From JBOHSA01 sp050732995 (GTDB lineage Bacteria > Gemmatimonadota > Gemmatimonadetes > Gemmatimonadales > GWC2-71-9), in the NCBI GenBank assembly GCA_050732995.1, contig JBOHSA010000214.1, positions 1 through 19,535 of the forward strand: a DNA stretch of 19,535 bases, in the 5' to 3' direction. The notes beneath the pieces were generated by a model. That model saw only the letters and a list, made by a program, of their open reading frames with translations. It ran no database searches and was not told where the DNA came from. Numbering within the stretch: position 1 is the stretch's first letter; the number at the start of each line of letters is the position of its first letter. The position numbers and the translations under genes were made by a program. Of this stretch, positions 1 through 7,599 are shown in pieces.

Positions 1-293
1 GCGCCGCCCACGACCGCGCGGACCGAGGGGAGCGCCGCGATGGCGCCGCCGTCGAGGGCCGCGGCGCAGCCCATCACCACCGTCCGGAGCGACCGGCCGC
101 GCGCGAGGCGCCGCACGAAGGCGCGGAGCTTGGCTTCGCTCGTCGCCGTGACGGTGCAGGAATTGATGACCGCGAGATCCGCGGCGGCAGGATCGTCCAC
201 CACGGCGGCGCCCTGATCGGCAAACGCCTGACGCACCCGCTCCGTGTCGTACTGGTTCGCCTTGCACCCGAACGTGTGGAAGTAGACGTTCAC
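1..293 (-). CDS. mtaB: tRNA methylthiotransferase, MtaB-like (5' part, runs off the left edge)
   Basis: Radical-SAM methylthiotransferases of this family add a methylthio group to modified adenosine 37 of tRNA; MtaB acts on t6A. Only the first 97 residues are in the window, which is the UPF0004 N-terminal domain. It shows the three conserved iron-sulfur cysteines: C10 in HTFGCKANQYDTE, C46 in NSCTVT and C76 in VMGCAA. GCKxNQYDTE is closer to MtaB (GCKVNQYETE) than to MiaB (GCQMN) or RimO (GCPKN). The radical-SAM CxxxCxxC and TRAM parts lie outside the window. The start is the GTG at 293, whose bases form a GTGA overlap with the stop of the upstream barrel gene. No Shine-Dalgarno sequence is visible, so translation is probably coupled. 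It is the sixth gene in the run that begins with alr. The family is certain; the MtaB subfamily is likely. Confidence 0.88.
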   Translation of the reverse strand, partial: MNVYFHTFGCKANQYDTERVRQAFADQGAAVVDDPAAADLAVINSCTVTATSEAKLRAFVRRLARGRSLRTVVMGCAAALDGGAIAALPSVRAVVGG

Positions 294-1447
294 GGCCGCA
301 CGGTGATGCCGACCAGCACGGTCCAGACCCGCTCACGCTCGGCGCCACTGCGCCGGTCGAGCCGCTCGACGCCGAGGTCCACGATCGCCCGGCCGTCGGA
401 GAAGGCGCGGCCGGTGCCGGCGGCGAGGCCGCGCTCCGTGGGCGCCGTGGCGCCGGAGCCGAAGGGTAGCTGGGCGGACCGGACGCCGAGCCGGAGCGGC
501 AACGCCGGCCGGCCCAACTCGGCCCCCACCGCCCAGCTGAACGTGTCGAACGCGTTGGCGCCGGCGCGCGACCAGGAGCGCCGCGCGACCGATGCGGCGA
601 ATCGCGCGGTGGGGGACGGCTGCCACCCGAGCGCGCCCCCGATCTCGACCGGGAGATCATGGCGCGCCGTCTCGACTTCCTGCACCGACGCCCGGAGGGC
701 GCGGTCGCTGCGGAGCCACCCCGCGACCCGCAGCGTGGGCCCGAGCCGCGCGATCAGACTCGCCGAGCCGCCCAAGCCGCTGTAGAGCACGTCGGCCTGC
801 TGTCCCACGTCGGCGTAGGTGGAATCGCGGAAATCGCGGATGACGGTGACGCGCGTCGTGCCGCTCAGCAGATGCAGCGCCGCCCCGACGGCGAGATCCC
901 GGGTCGGCCGGGTGGCCAGCGCGAGGCGCAAATCGCTGACGCCGCCGTCGCTCGTTATCTGGTCGCGAAACGCCTGCGGGGTGCCGCGCAGGTCCATCGT
1001 GCCTTCGGTGATGACGCTGTAGGACCGATCGAGATACGTCGCGAACCCACCGCCGACGACCCACCCGGGCCGGCCCTGCCCGCGGAACACCGGGCCGGCG
1101 ACGGTCACGGCCGGGAAGCGCGAGGTCCGCAGCGTCGTCGTGGAGGTATCGACCTCGACTCGGCGGTAGGTGGCGGCCAGGACCGCTCCCGCGCTCAGCT
1201 GCGGTAGCTCGGCCAGGGCGGCGTCCACCAGCGGCGTGAGCGGGTCGAAGGCGGCGAACGCGCCCCCGGTGCTCCGCGCCCGCACACTCTCCGCGCGCCC
1301 GGGAGTCCCGAGGCCGAGGATGCCGAACTGGGAATCCTGGGCGGCCAGGCGGAGAGTCGCCGAGGCGGTCAGCAGGAAGCCGGCCACGGCGACCGGGAGC
1401 CGCCGGGCGATCCACTGGGCGCCGACGCGTCGCACCGGCAGTTTCAT
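290..1447 (-). CDS. predicted outer-membrane beta-barrel protein of unknown function
   Basis: 385 residues that I cannot assign to a named family. The N-terminus has a basic stretch (MKLPVRRV) and a hydrophobic core ending near LRLAAQ at about residue 36, a typical Sec signal peptide. The rest is a series of short alternating polar/apolar segments rich in Gly, Arg, Thr and Val. Turns are Gly/Asp-rich (for example VVGGGFATYLDRSY and VAGWLRSDRALR), and the C-terminus is VWTVLVGITVRP. This is the look of an outer-membrane barrel of about a dozen strands. The ATG at 1447 overlaps the stop of the upstream lipoprotein gene (ATGA), and its own stop overlaps the mtaB start (GTGA). Neighbouring a lipoprotein of similar style suggests the two act together at the outer membrane, which is inference. 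The barrel call rests on composition and pattern only. Confidence 0.72.
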   Translation of the reverse strand: MKLPVRRVGAQWIARRLPVAVAGFLLTASATLRLAAQDSQFGILGLGTPGRAESVRARSTGGAFAAFDPLTPLVDAALAELPQLSAGAVLAATYRRVEVDTSTTTLRTSRFPAVTVAGPVFRGQGRPGWVVGGGFATYLDRSYSVITEGTMDLRGTPQAFRDQITSDGGVSDLRLALATRPTRDLAVGAALHLLSGTTRVTVIRDFRDSTYADVGQQADVLYSGLGGSASLIARLGPTLRVAGWLRSDRALRASVQEVETARHDLPVEIGGALGWQPSPTARFAASVARRSWSRAGANAFDTFSWAVGAELGRPALPLRLGVRSAQLPFGSGATAPTERGLAAGTGRAFSDGRAIVDLGVERLDRRSGAERERVWTVLVGITVRP

Positions 1448-2808
1448 GGGACCCCGAAGGGAAAGCGCTCCGCGTACGTGATGCGGATGGCGGGGCGCGC
1501 GTTGGGGACGGTCGAATCCGCCGAGGGCCGGAACCGGATCTCTCCCAGCCGGCTGCCCTCCGGCACGATGCGGAGCATGAAGGCTGGATCCAAGGTCGTG
1601 TCGATCGACCAGGTCCGCAGCAGCCGGGTGATCTCGATGCGCACCGTGTCCAGCGACCCGGTGTGGACCCAGGTGGCCGCCATGCGAGTGGAATCACCGA
1701 GGAACCGCTGCGTGACCAGCGGGGACTTCTTCCCCAGGTCGGCCTCCACACCGTGCGCCAATAAGAGTAAGGAGTCGATCGGCGCGCCCTGGGCGGCGCT
1801 TACCGGGACGAGCAGCAGGGTCGCGCGGAGGATCTGCGTCGAGTCGCGGATGAAGCGGGGGAGCCGCACGCGCAGCAGGCTGCGCGCCGCGGGGATCCCC
1901 CCCACCGCCAGGGTCGAATCGATCGCCGGGGCCGGCGGGTCGAGCACGAAGCTGTCGAACACGGTGAACGTGACCAGCGTCCTCGGCACCGCCGTGCCGG
2001 ACGAGTCCGCACGCACGAACCACGTCATGCGCGGCCCCTGGGGGAGCGACAGGGGGTCGAGCTCGAAGGCCGCTTCCAGCGCGATGCTCGCCAGCGAATC
2101 GGCGGACACGCGGACCCCGTACGCCACCTTTCCGGAATCGGCGGCGACGTAGCGCGCCTCGCTCGTATCGAACAAGAGCAGCAGCGTGATCAACCCGGTG
2201 GAGCGGTTGATGCGGAGCTTGTGCCCCGTGGCCGGATCGGTCCGCACCGTGTCGCTCACGGTGGAGTCGAACACGGGCGGGAGCGCCAGCATCACGGTGA
2301 CGTTGACGCTGTCCACCGGCGGATCGGCGAAGGCGGCGGCGAGGCTCGCGAAGGTCGCCGCGGTGTCGATGGTGATCGGCAGCCGGTAAACCTTGAGCGT
2401 CAGGTTGGTCGCGTTCGTGTCCCGCCGCGTGATGGCGAGCTGCAACCGGGCCGAGTCGACCGTGATGGGCCGGAGCGTGGTATCGGTGCCGAACCGGAAC
2501 CCGGCCTGCAGCGTATCGAGCCGGAAGATAGGGCGGCTGTCCACGGCCGCCAGACTCGCCGCCAGCAGGACGGCGCCCTCATGCGGCAGGAGGTAGCCGC
2601 GGAATGCCGAATCCCGCTCGATGACGGTGCGGAGCATGGTGTCCACGACCGTGATCTGGCCGCTCGGGCAATAGTCCTGGCAGCGTCCCGGCGCCGTCAC
2701 GTTCTCCGTGCACCCCACCGCCGCCCCGACGACCACGAGGGCGAGCCCGCTCGCGCGCGCCCGTTTGGGTCCCGCCGTCCTCTCCCCCCGCCACCGCCGC
2801 CGCGTCAT
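1444..2808 (-). CDS. predicted lipoprotein with DNRLRE-like segments, function unknown
   Basis: 454 residues from the ATG at 2808. The N-terminus is strongly basic (MTRRRWRGER), followed by the hydrophobic ASGLALVVVGAAVGC. C33 is the likely lipid-modified cysteine, and C43 and C47 follow closely (GRCQDYC). The body is rich in Asp/Ser/Thr and predicted beta structure. The last third (LLRVRLPRFIRDSTQILRAT, then ITRLLRTWS, then RPAIRITY) resembles the layout of DNRLRE-type surface domains: a strand, a conserved LxxW-type segment, and a closing PxIxITY strand. That match is by eye. The ORF stays open to 2862, but 2808 gives an ATGA overlap with the cdd stop, and the longer N-terminus would only add residues before the basic n-region. 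It probably sits in the outer membrane and may serve the barrel encoded next. Confidence 0.75.
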   Translation of the reverse strand: MTRRRWRGERTAGPKRARASGLALVVVGAAVGCTENVTAPGRCQDYCPSGQITVVDTMLRTVIERDSAFRGYLLPHEGAVLLAASLAAVDSRPIFRLDTLQAGFRFGTDTTLRPITVDSARLQLAITRRDTNATNLTLKVYRLPITIDTAATFASLAAAFADPPVDSVNVTVMLALPPVFDSTVSDTVRTDPATGHKLRINRSTGLITLLLLFDTSEARYVAADSGKVAYGVRVSADSLASIALEAAFELDPLSLPQGPRMTWFVRADSSGTAVPRTLVTFTVFDSFVLDPPAPAIDSTLAVGGIPAARSLLRVRLPRFIRDSTQILRATLLLVPVSAAQGAPIDSLLLLAHGVEADLGKKSPLVTQRFLGDSTRMAATWVHTGSLDTVRIEITRLLRTWSIDTTLDPAFMLRIVPEGSRLGEIRFRPSADSTVPNARPAIRITYAERFPFGVP

Positions 2809-3194
2809 CGGTCCAGGCTCTCCCGGGTGAAGGGATCGGGCAGGAGTGCCTGCAGCGTCCACCGCTTCTGGCTGCTCGGTCCCACGCCAATCACCTCGAG
2901 GTCCGTGCCGAATTCGGCCAGGAGTTGCCGACAGGCGCCGCAGGGAGCTCCCGGCGGATCCACTTCCGTGGCGACGGCGATCCGCCGGAACCGGCGCGCG
3001 CCGCCGGCGACGGCGGCGCCAAGGGCCATGCGCTCGGCACAGATCGTGAGACCGTAGCTCGCGCTCTCCACATTGCAGCCCACGAAGACCCGCCCATCAT
3101 CCGCTTCCAGTGCCGCGCCTACGCGGAATTCGCTGTACGGCGCGTACGCCTGCCGCAACACCTCACGCGCCCGGGCCGCGAGCTCGGCGCTCAT
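2805..3194 (-). CDS. cdd: cytidine deaminase
   Basis: Hydrolyses cytidine and deoxycytidine to uridine and deoxyuridine in pyrimidine salvage; cytoplasmic, homotetrameric in this short class. The 129-residue length fits the tetrameric type. The zinc and catalytic signature is complete: C52-A-E54-R with E54 as proton shuttle, then P84-C85-G-A-C88-R-Q. Zinc ligands are therefore C52, C85 and C88. The substrate-binding FRVGAAL and NVESASYGLTICAE segments are also present. I chose the ATG at 3194 because it overlaps the deoB stop (ATGA) and has GAGG seven bases upstream. A GTG at 3200 would place that GAGG too close. Pairing with deoB makes sense: deaminated nucleosides feed phosphorolysis and pentose phosphate use. 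Confidence 0.97.
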   Translation of the reverse strand: MSAELAARAREVLRQAYAPYSEFRVGAALEADDGRVFVGCNVESASYGLTICAERMALGAAVAGGARRFRRIAVATEVDPPGAPCGACRQLLAEFGTDLEVIGVGPSSQKRWTLQALLPDPFTRESLDR

Positions 3195-4354
3195 CGCCAC
3201 ACCTCACTCAGGAACGACGTTCCCGCGGCGAGTGGCGCGACGCCGAAATATTCGGCGACCGTCGCCCCCAGGTCCGCGAAGGTCGGCCGCTCACCCAGTG
3301 CGCACGGCCGCACGCCGGGGCCCAGCACCAGCACCGGAACCGCCTCGCGCGAATGATCGGTGGAAGGCGTCGTCGGGTCGTTGCCGTGGTCCGCCGTCAG
3401 GATGACCAGATCGTCCCTCCGCAGCCGCGCCTCGAGGCGCGGCACCCACGCGTCCAGCTCGAGCAGACCCTGATGAAACCCCGCCACGTCGTTCCGGTGC
3501 CCCCAGGTCTGGTCGAACTCGATCACGTTCACGAACACGAACCCCGTCTCGAGGCGGTCGAACGCCTGCTCGATCAACCGGTACGCGTCGGCGTTGGTCG
3601 GTGCGTGCTCGCTCGCGATGTTCCGGCCGGCGAACAGATCGTCCACCTTCCCGATCCCCACCCGGGGCACGCCGGCCGCCGCCAGCCGGTCAAGCAGCGT
3701 GCTGCCGGTGGGCTCGACCGAGAAATCCCTGCGCTGCGGCGTCCGCCGGTACGCGCCCGGCGGCCCCACGAACGGCCGGGCGATGACCCGGCTCACCGCA
3801 TGCTCGCCGATCAGCAGCGCGCGCGCCACCTCGCAGGCGCGGTACAGCTCCGCGAGCGGGACCGTCTCCTCGTGCGCCGCGACCTGGAACACGGAATCGG
3901 CGGATGTATACACGATCCAGTCGCCGGTCCGCTGGTGCGTCTCCCCGAGCTCTGCGAGGACCTGAGTTCCGGAGGCCGCCTTGTTTCCGAGCCAACCGCG
4001 TTTGGTGCGTCGAGCGAATTCGTCCAACAACGACGTCGGAAAGCCCGTCGGATAGGTCCGGAACGGACCTTCCAGCAGGACCCCGCAGATCTCCCAGTGC
4101 CCCGTCGTGCTGTCTTTGCCGGGCGAGCGCGGCAGCGCGACGCCTGGCGCCGCCGTTGGGCTGGACGGCCGCGCGAGCCCGGGAATCGGCCGGCAGCGCC
4201 CGAGGCCGAGCCGCTCCAGATTGGGCAGCGCGAGGCCGCCGACGGCGCGCGCCGTGTTCCCCAGTGTGTCACTCCCGGCGTCGCCGTACGCCTGCTGGTC
4301 GGGACAGGCGCCGATCCCCAGGCCATCCAGGACGATGATCGCCGCGCGCTTCAC
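3191..4354 (-). CDS. deoB: phosphopentomutase
   Basis: Interconverts (deoxy)ribose 1-phosphate and 5-phosphate, linking nucleoside salvage to the pentose phosphate pool; cytoplasmic, Mn-dependent, alkaline-phosphatase superfamily. 387 residues, close to the usual 390-410. Visible motifs in order: IIVLDGLGIGACPD (metal ligand D10) with GSDTLGN; GKDSTTGHWE, where T84 aligns with the phosphorylated threonine of Bacillus enzymes; EFDQTWGHRNDVAG (metal Asp and His); TADHGNDP and STDHSRE (metal Asp/His pairs). The segment usually written VDFD reads IEFD here, but the ligand Asp is kept. It starts with GTG at 4354 in a GTGA overlap with the alr stop, and its stop overlaps the cdd start (ATGA). All catalytic residues appear present, so it should be active. 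Confidence 0.97.
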   Translation of the reverse strand: MKRAAIIVLDGLGIGACPDQQAYGDAGSDTLGNTARAVGGLALPNLERLGLGRCRPIPGLARPSSPTAAPGVALPRSPGKDSTTGHWEICGVLLEGPFRTYPTGFPTSLLDEFARRTKRGWLGNKAASGTQVLAELGETHQRTGDWIVYTSADSVFQVAAHEETVPLAELYRACEVARALLIGEHAVSRVIARPFVGPPGAYRRTPQRRDFSVEPTGSTLLDRLAAAGVPRVGIGKVDDLFAGRNIASEHAPTNADAYRLIEQAFDRLETGFVFVNVIEFDQTWGHRNDVAGFHQGLLELDAWVPRLEARLRRDDLVILTADHGNDPTTPSTDHSREAVPVLVLGPGVRPCALGERPTFADLGATVAEYFGVAPLAAGTSFLSEVWR

Positions 4355-5454
4355 CGATGGATCCGGGGCAGCCTGGGCCCCAGACCGGTCAACACCTCGT
4401 AGGAGATCGCGCCGGCCCAGCCGGCGAACTCCGCCAGCGCGATGGTGCGGTCGCCGTCGGTGCCGAGGATGGTCGCCACGTCGCCCACGGCGACCGGTCC
4501 CGTTCCCGCGTCCACCATCATCAGGTCCATCGTCACATGGCCGATCACCGGACAGCCCCGGCCGCGCAGCAGTACCTGGGCCCGTCCCGAGGCGCCGAGC
4601 CCCCGCCGCACGCCGTCCGCGTAGCCGATGCCCAGCGTCGCGACCGTGGTGTCGCGCGCCGCCACCCAGCTCCCGCCGTAGCCGACGCTCTCGCCTGCCG
4701 GCAGCTGCCGGACGCTCACGACGCGCGCGCGAACCGTCACGACCGGCCGCGGCGTCGCCAGTCCCTCGCCCGGCGCGCCGCCGTACAGGAAGATGCCCGG
4801 CCGCACCAGGTCGAGGGCGAACTTCCGGTCGCGCAGGGCCGCGGCGCTGTTCGCCGCGTGCAGGAGCGGCGGGCGGCGGGCGAGGCGCCCGACGGCCTCG
4901 AGAAAGCGCTCGAGCTGGCGCTCAGCGGACTCCTCCGGCGGGGGACGGTCGGCCGAATGTAACTGCGTGAAGCAGCCTGCGAGATAGGGGGTATCGAGCG
5001 CGTCGGCGAGGGTGTCGATCTCGTCCCACCGCACGCCGGTGCGCCCCATCCCGGTGTCGATCTCGAGCTGAAACGCGCCGCCGCGCGCCCCGCGGGCCGT
5101 CCAGTCGTGAATCGCGCGCGCGTCCTCGAGCACCGGTGTCAGCTGGAACTCGTGGACCGACTCGAACAGCTCCGGCCGCGCTGGCAGGAACACCAGGATC
5201 GGCCGTGTGACCCCTGCGGCGCGCAACTCCGCGCCCTCGGCCACCGTCGCCACTCCGTACCCTGCGGGCGCCGGATCGAGCCGCTCGAGCGCCGCCGAGG
5301 CAGCGACGGCTCCCACCCCATACGCGTTCGCCTTCACGATCGGGAGGAGCCGTGTGCCCGCGATCCGTGCGACGGTGCGGGCGTTGTCCACCAGGGCCGC
5401 GAGGTCCACTTCGATCCAGGCACGACCCTCGCGCCCCTCCCCTCCCCCGCTCAT
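4351..5454 (-). CDS. alr: alanine racemase
   Basis: PLP enzyme making D-alanine for peptidoglycan; cytoplasmic. 367 residues, the usual length for Alr. The PLP lysine is in PIVKANAYGVG (K41 from the chosen start). LVRPGIFLYGG carries the conserved Arg near the pyridine nitrogen, and LGIGYADGVRRGL holds the catalytic tyrosine that acts from the partner subunit. HVTMDLMMVD and ISYEVLTGLGPRLPRIHR close the C-terminal beta domain. The ORF is open to 5505, but the promoter described at 5477-5505 would start the mRNA near 5470, so the ATG at 5454 (MSGGGEG) is the best start. GTGs at 5466 and 5460 are alternatives. The Shine-Dalgarno sequence is weak (GTGAG). It is the first gene of the coupled alr-deoB-cdd-lipoprotein-barrel-mtaB run and diverges from mazG. 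Confidence 0.95.
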   Translation of the reverse strand: MSGGGEGREGRAWIEVDLAALVDNARTVARIAGTRLLPIVKANAYGVGAVAASAALERLDPAPAGYGVATVAEGAELRAAGVTRPILVFLPARPELFESVHEFQLTPVLEDARAIHDWTARGARGGAFQLEIDTGMGRTGVRWDEIDTLADALDTPYLAGCFTQLHSADRPPPEESAERQLERFLEAVGRLARRPPLLHAANSAAALRDRKFALDLVRPGIFLYGGAPGEGLATPRPVVTVRARVVSVRQLPAGESVGYGGSWVAARDTTVATLGIGYADGVRRGLGASGRAQVLLRGRGCPVIGHVTMDLMMVDAGTGPVAVGDVATILGTDGDRTIALAEFAGWAGAISYEVLTGLGPRLPRIHR

Positions 5455-5481
5455 TGACACGCTCACAGGCGCGCGTATGAT
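5454..5481 (+). promoter_or_regulatory. sigma70-type promoter for mazG
   Basis: TTGACA at 5454-5459 (perfect -35) and TATGAT at 5476-5481 (5 of 6 for -10) are separated by 16 bases. The predicted transcript start is near 5488, leaving a leader of about 12 bases that contains GGAGG at 5491-5495, four bases before the mazG ATG. The -10 box overlaps that of the leftward alr promoter, and the first base of the -35 is also a base of the alr start codon. Confidence 0.72.
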
Positions 5482-5505
5482 ACCCGGCCCGGAGGCTAAA
5501 TGCAA
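5477..5505 (-). promoter_or_regulatory. sigma70-type promoter for the alr operon
   Basis: On the minus strand TTGCAT (complement of 5500-5505) and TATCAT (complement of 5477-5482) are separated by 17 bases. The predicted start is near 5470, 16 bases before the alr ATG. The -35 box covers the mazG start codon at 5500-5502. No other candidate is visible for the six-gene run. Called from motif match only. Confidence 0.6.
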
Positions 5506-6270
5506 GGCGATTCAGCGCTTGGACGCGCCCTCGGCCTAGTGCGCGACCTGCGGGCCCGCTGCCCGTGGGACCGCGCGCAGACGCCGCAAACGCTCCGTCC
5601 CTACCTGATCGAGGAAGCTCTGGAGCTCGACCAGGCGATCTACGCGGACGACCCCGTCGCGTTACGCGACGAGCTCGGCGATCTCCTGCTCCATCTCGCG
5701 TTTCAGATCGTGATCGGCGAAGAGCGCAGTCAGTTCAACGCCGAAGTCGTGACGCGCGGCCTGGAGGAGAAAATGCGCCGCCGGCATCCTCACCTGTTCG
5801 AGGGGCTGCCGAGCTACGACCACGAGGGTTGGGAGAAAGCGAAGCGCCGGGAACGGGCGGCGGGGAGCGGCACGCTCAGTGGGTTGCCGCCGACCGTGCC
5901 ACCCTTGCTGCGGGCGTTCCGGTTGCAGGAGCGCGCGGCCGGCGTGGGGTTCGATTGGCCCGACGTCGAGGGCCCGCTGGCGAAAGTCCGAGAAGAAACG
6001 GCCGAGCTCGAGCGGGCAGCGGGCAGCGGGGCGCGGGCCGCGTTGCAGGACGAGGTGGGGGATCTGTTGTTCGCGGTGGTGAATCTCTCCCGGCGGCTCG
6101 GGATCGAGCCCAATCAGGCGCTCGAGGGCGCCAACGCGAAGTTCACGCGCCGGTTCGAAGCGATGGAGCGGCTCGCCCTCGAACGGAAGCTCGAGCTCGG
6201 TCGGGCGAGTCTCGAGGAGCTGGACCGGCTGTGGGACGAGGTGAAGCGGGGGGAGAGGGAGGGGGGATGA
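5500..6270 (+). CDS. mazG: nucleoside triphosphate pyrophosphohydrolase MazG
   Basis: Hydrolyses NTPs and dNTPs to monophosphate and pyrophosphate; thought to clean the nucleotide pool and to lower ppGpp under stress; cytoplasmic dimer. 256 residues with two MazG domains, as in the E. coli enzyme. The first domain has CPWDRAQTPQTL, then EEALELDQAI (E38, E39, E42) and DELGDLLLHLAFQ (E58, D61), the Mg-binding EExxE...ExxD pattern. RRRHPHLFEG and WEKAKRRE link to the second domain, which has GFDWPDVEGPLAKVREETAEL (E165, E166, E169) and DEVGDLLFAVVNLSR (E185, D188). GGAGG four bases upstream of the ATG and a near-consensus promoter fix the start. It converges on asnS. The 3' end is unusually purine-rich (KRGEREGG) because it runs into the G-tract region. 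Confidence 0.97.
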   Translation: MQGDSALGRALGLVRDLRARCPWDRAQTPQTLRPYLIEEALELDQAIYADDPVALRDELGDLLLHLAFQIVIGEERSQFNAEVVTRGLEEKMRRRHPHLFEGLPSYDHEGWEKAKRRERAAGSGTLSGLPPTVPPLLRAFRLQERAAGVGFDWPDVEGPLAKVREETAELERAAGSGARAALQDEVGDLLFAVVNLSRRLGIEPNQALEGANAKFTRRFEAMERLALERKLELGRASLEELDRLWDEVKRGEREGG

Positions 6271-6300
6271 CGGGAGGAGACGGGGGAGGACGGGGAAGGG
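6248..6300 (+). other. G-tract region with G-quadruplex potential between mazG and asnS
   Basis: Seven runs of three or more G (6248-6253, 6257-6259, 6261-6266, 6272-6274, 6282-6286, 6292-6295, 6298-6300) are separated by loops of 1 to 7 bases, satisfying the usual G3+N1-7 quadruplex rule more than once. The region covers the mazG stop codon and the whole 30-base gap to the asnS stop. I see no hairpin terminator here, so it may be the only structural element at this convergent junction. A role in transcription ending is inference. Confidence 0.6.
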
Positions 6301-7599
6301 TCAGGGCCAGAGCTTGTACAGGGTCCGCGGAAATGCGATGGCCTCCCGAATGTGCGGAATCCCACAGATCCAAGCGACCGTCCGTTCCACCCCAAGCCCG
6401 AAGCCCGAGTGCACGAACGTGCCGTACTTGCGGAGATCCAGATACCAGCCGTACGCCTCTTCGGGGAGCTGCTCCTCCCGGATCCGCGCCAGCAGCCGGT
6501 CGTAATCGTCTTCGCGTTGACTACCCCCGATGATCTCGCCGTACCCCTCCGGCGCCAGCATGTCGTTGTTGAGCACCGTGCGCGGATCCGCCGGGTTCTC
6601 CTTCATGTAGAAGGCCTTCACCGCCCGGGGATAGTTGTAGACCATCACCGGGCGGTCGTACTGCTTGGCGAGCAGCGTCTCTTCGTCACCACCGAGGTCT
6701 CTGCCCCACCTCATGTCGCTGCCGAGCCCGGTGAGCTTCTCGACGGCGGCGGTGTAGGAGATCCGGGGAAACGGCGGGACGATCGTGGCGAGCGGCTTCG
6801 TGTCCCGCTCGAGCTCGGCGAGCTCGGTTTTGCGTCGATCCAGGCAACGCGCGACGATATAGGCGACGAACTCCTCCTGGAGCGTCATATTGTCGTTCGA
6901 GTCGTTCCAGGCCACTTCCGGCTCCACCATCCAGAATTCGGTGAGGTGGCGCCGGGTCTTGGACTTCTCGGCGCGGAAGGTGGGGCCGAAGCAGTACACT
7001 TTCCCCAGCGCGGCCGCCGCCGCTTCGACGTACAACTGGCCCGTCTGGGCGAGATAGGCTTTGCCGAGGTCGAAATAGTCGGTCGCAAACAGCGTGCCCG
7101 CGTGCTCGCCGATCGCGCCGGTGAGGATCGGCGTATCGACCAGGACAAAGCCACGCTCATAGAAAAAGTCGCGGATGGCCTGGATCACTTCGTGCCGCAC
7201 GCGCGCGATGGCCACCTGGCGCCGGCTGCGCAGCCACAGATGCCGGTGCTCGAACAGGAAGGCGGTGCCGTGCTCCTTCGGCGTGATCGGGAAGTCAACG
7301 CTGAGCCCGAGAATCACGAGGTTCACGGCCTGCAGCTCTACACCGCCCGGGGCGCGCGCATCCGCCCGCACCGTCCCGCTCACCTCGATCGACGTTTCTT
7401 GCGTGAGGCGGCCGAACGCGTCCCACGTCGCGTCGGGGACCTCCTTCTTGGAGAGGACGGCTTGCAGATAGCCCGTCCCGTCCCGCAGGACGACGAAAGC
7501 GATCTTGCCGCTCGAGCGAGTGGTCATGACCCAGCCGCGGACGGCGACGTCCCGTCCCACGAGCGACGGCAGGGCCTCGATGCGACGCGGTTCGGGCAT
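6301..7599 (-). CDS. asnS: asparaginyl-tRNA synthetase
   Basis: Class IIb synthetase charging tRNA-Asn with asparagine; cytoplasmic dimer. 432 residues. The N-terminal OB-fold anticodon-binding domain is residues 1-105 (VAVRGWVMTTRSSGKIAFVVLRDGT). Catalytic domain: motif 1 around FERGF-type residues FFYERGFVLVDTPIL, motif 2 FRAEKSKTRRHLTEFWMVEPE from residue 208, motif 3 GFGLGVERTVAWICG from about 399, ending AFPRTLYKLWP. The HLTEFWMVEPE and FPRTLY endings are typical of AsnRS rather than AspRS. Its presence suggests direct Asn charging rather than only the Gln/Asn amidotransferase route. The ATG at 7599 has no Shine-Dalgarno sequence and lies about 3 bases from the predicted transcript start, so it is probably translated leaderless. 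Confidence 0.97.
   Translation of the reverse strand: MPEPRRIEALPSLVGRDVAVRGWVMTTRSSGKIAFVVLRDGTGYLQAVLSKKEVPDATWDAFGRLTQETSIEVSGTVRADARAPGGVELQAVNLVILGLSVDFPITPKEHGTAFLFEHRHLWLRSRRQVAIARVRHEVIQAIRDFFYERGFVLVDTPILTGAIGEHAGTLFATDYFDLGKAYLAQTGQLYVEAAAAALGKVYCFGPTFRAEKSKTRRHLTEFWMVEPEVAWNDSNDNMTLQEEFVAYIVARCLDRRKTELAELERDTKPLATIVPPFPRISYTAAVEKLTGLGSDMRWGRDLGGDEETLLAKQYDRPVMVYNYPRAVKAFYMKENPADPRTVLNNDMLAPEGYGEIIGGSQREDDYDRLLARIREEQLPEEAYGWYLDLRKYGTFVHSGFGLGVERTVAWICGIPHIREAIAFPRTLYKLWP

Noticed and set aside
3195..3200. GTG at 3200 as cdd start
   Set aside because: The GAGG ribosome site would be only one base away. The ATG at 3194 has proper spacing and the 4-base overlap seen at the other junctions.
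3110..4402. 430-codon plus-strand open frame
   Set aside because: Antisense to deoB, whose catalytic motifs are complete on the minus strand.
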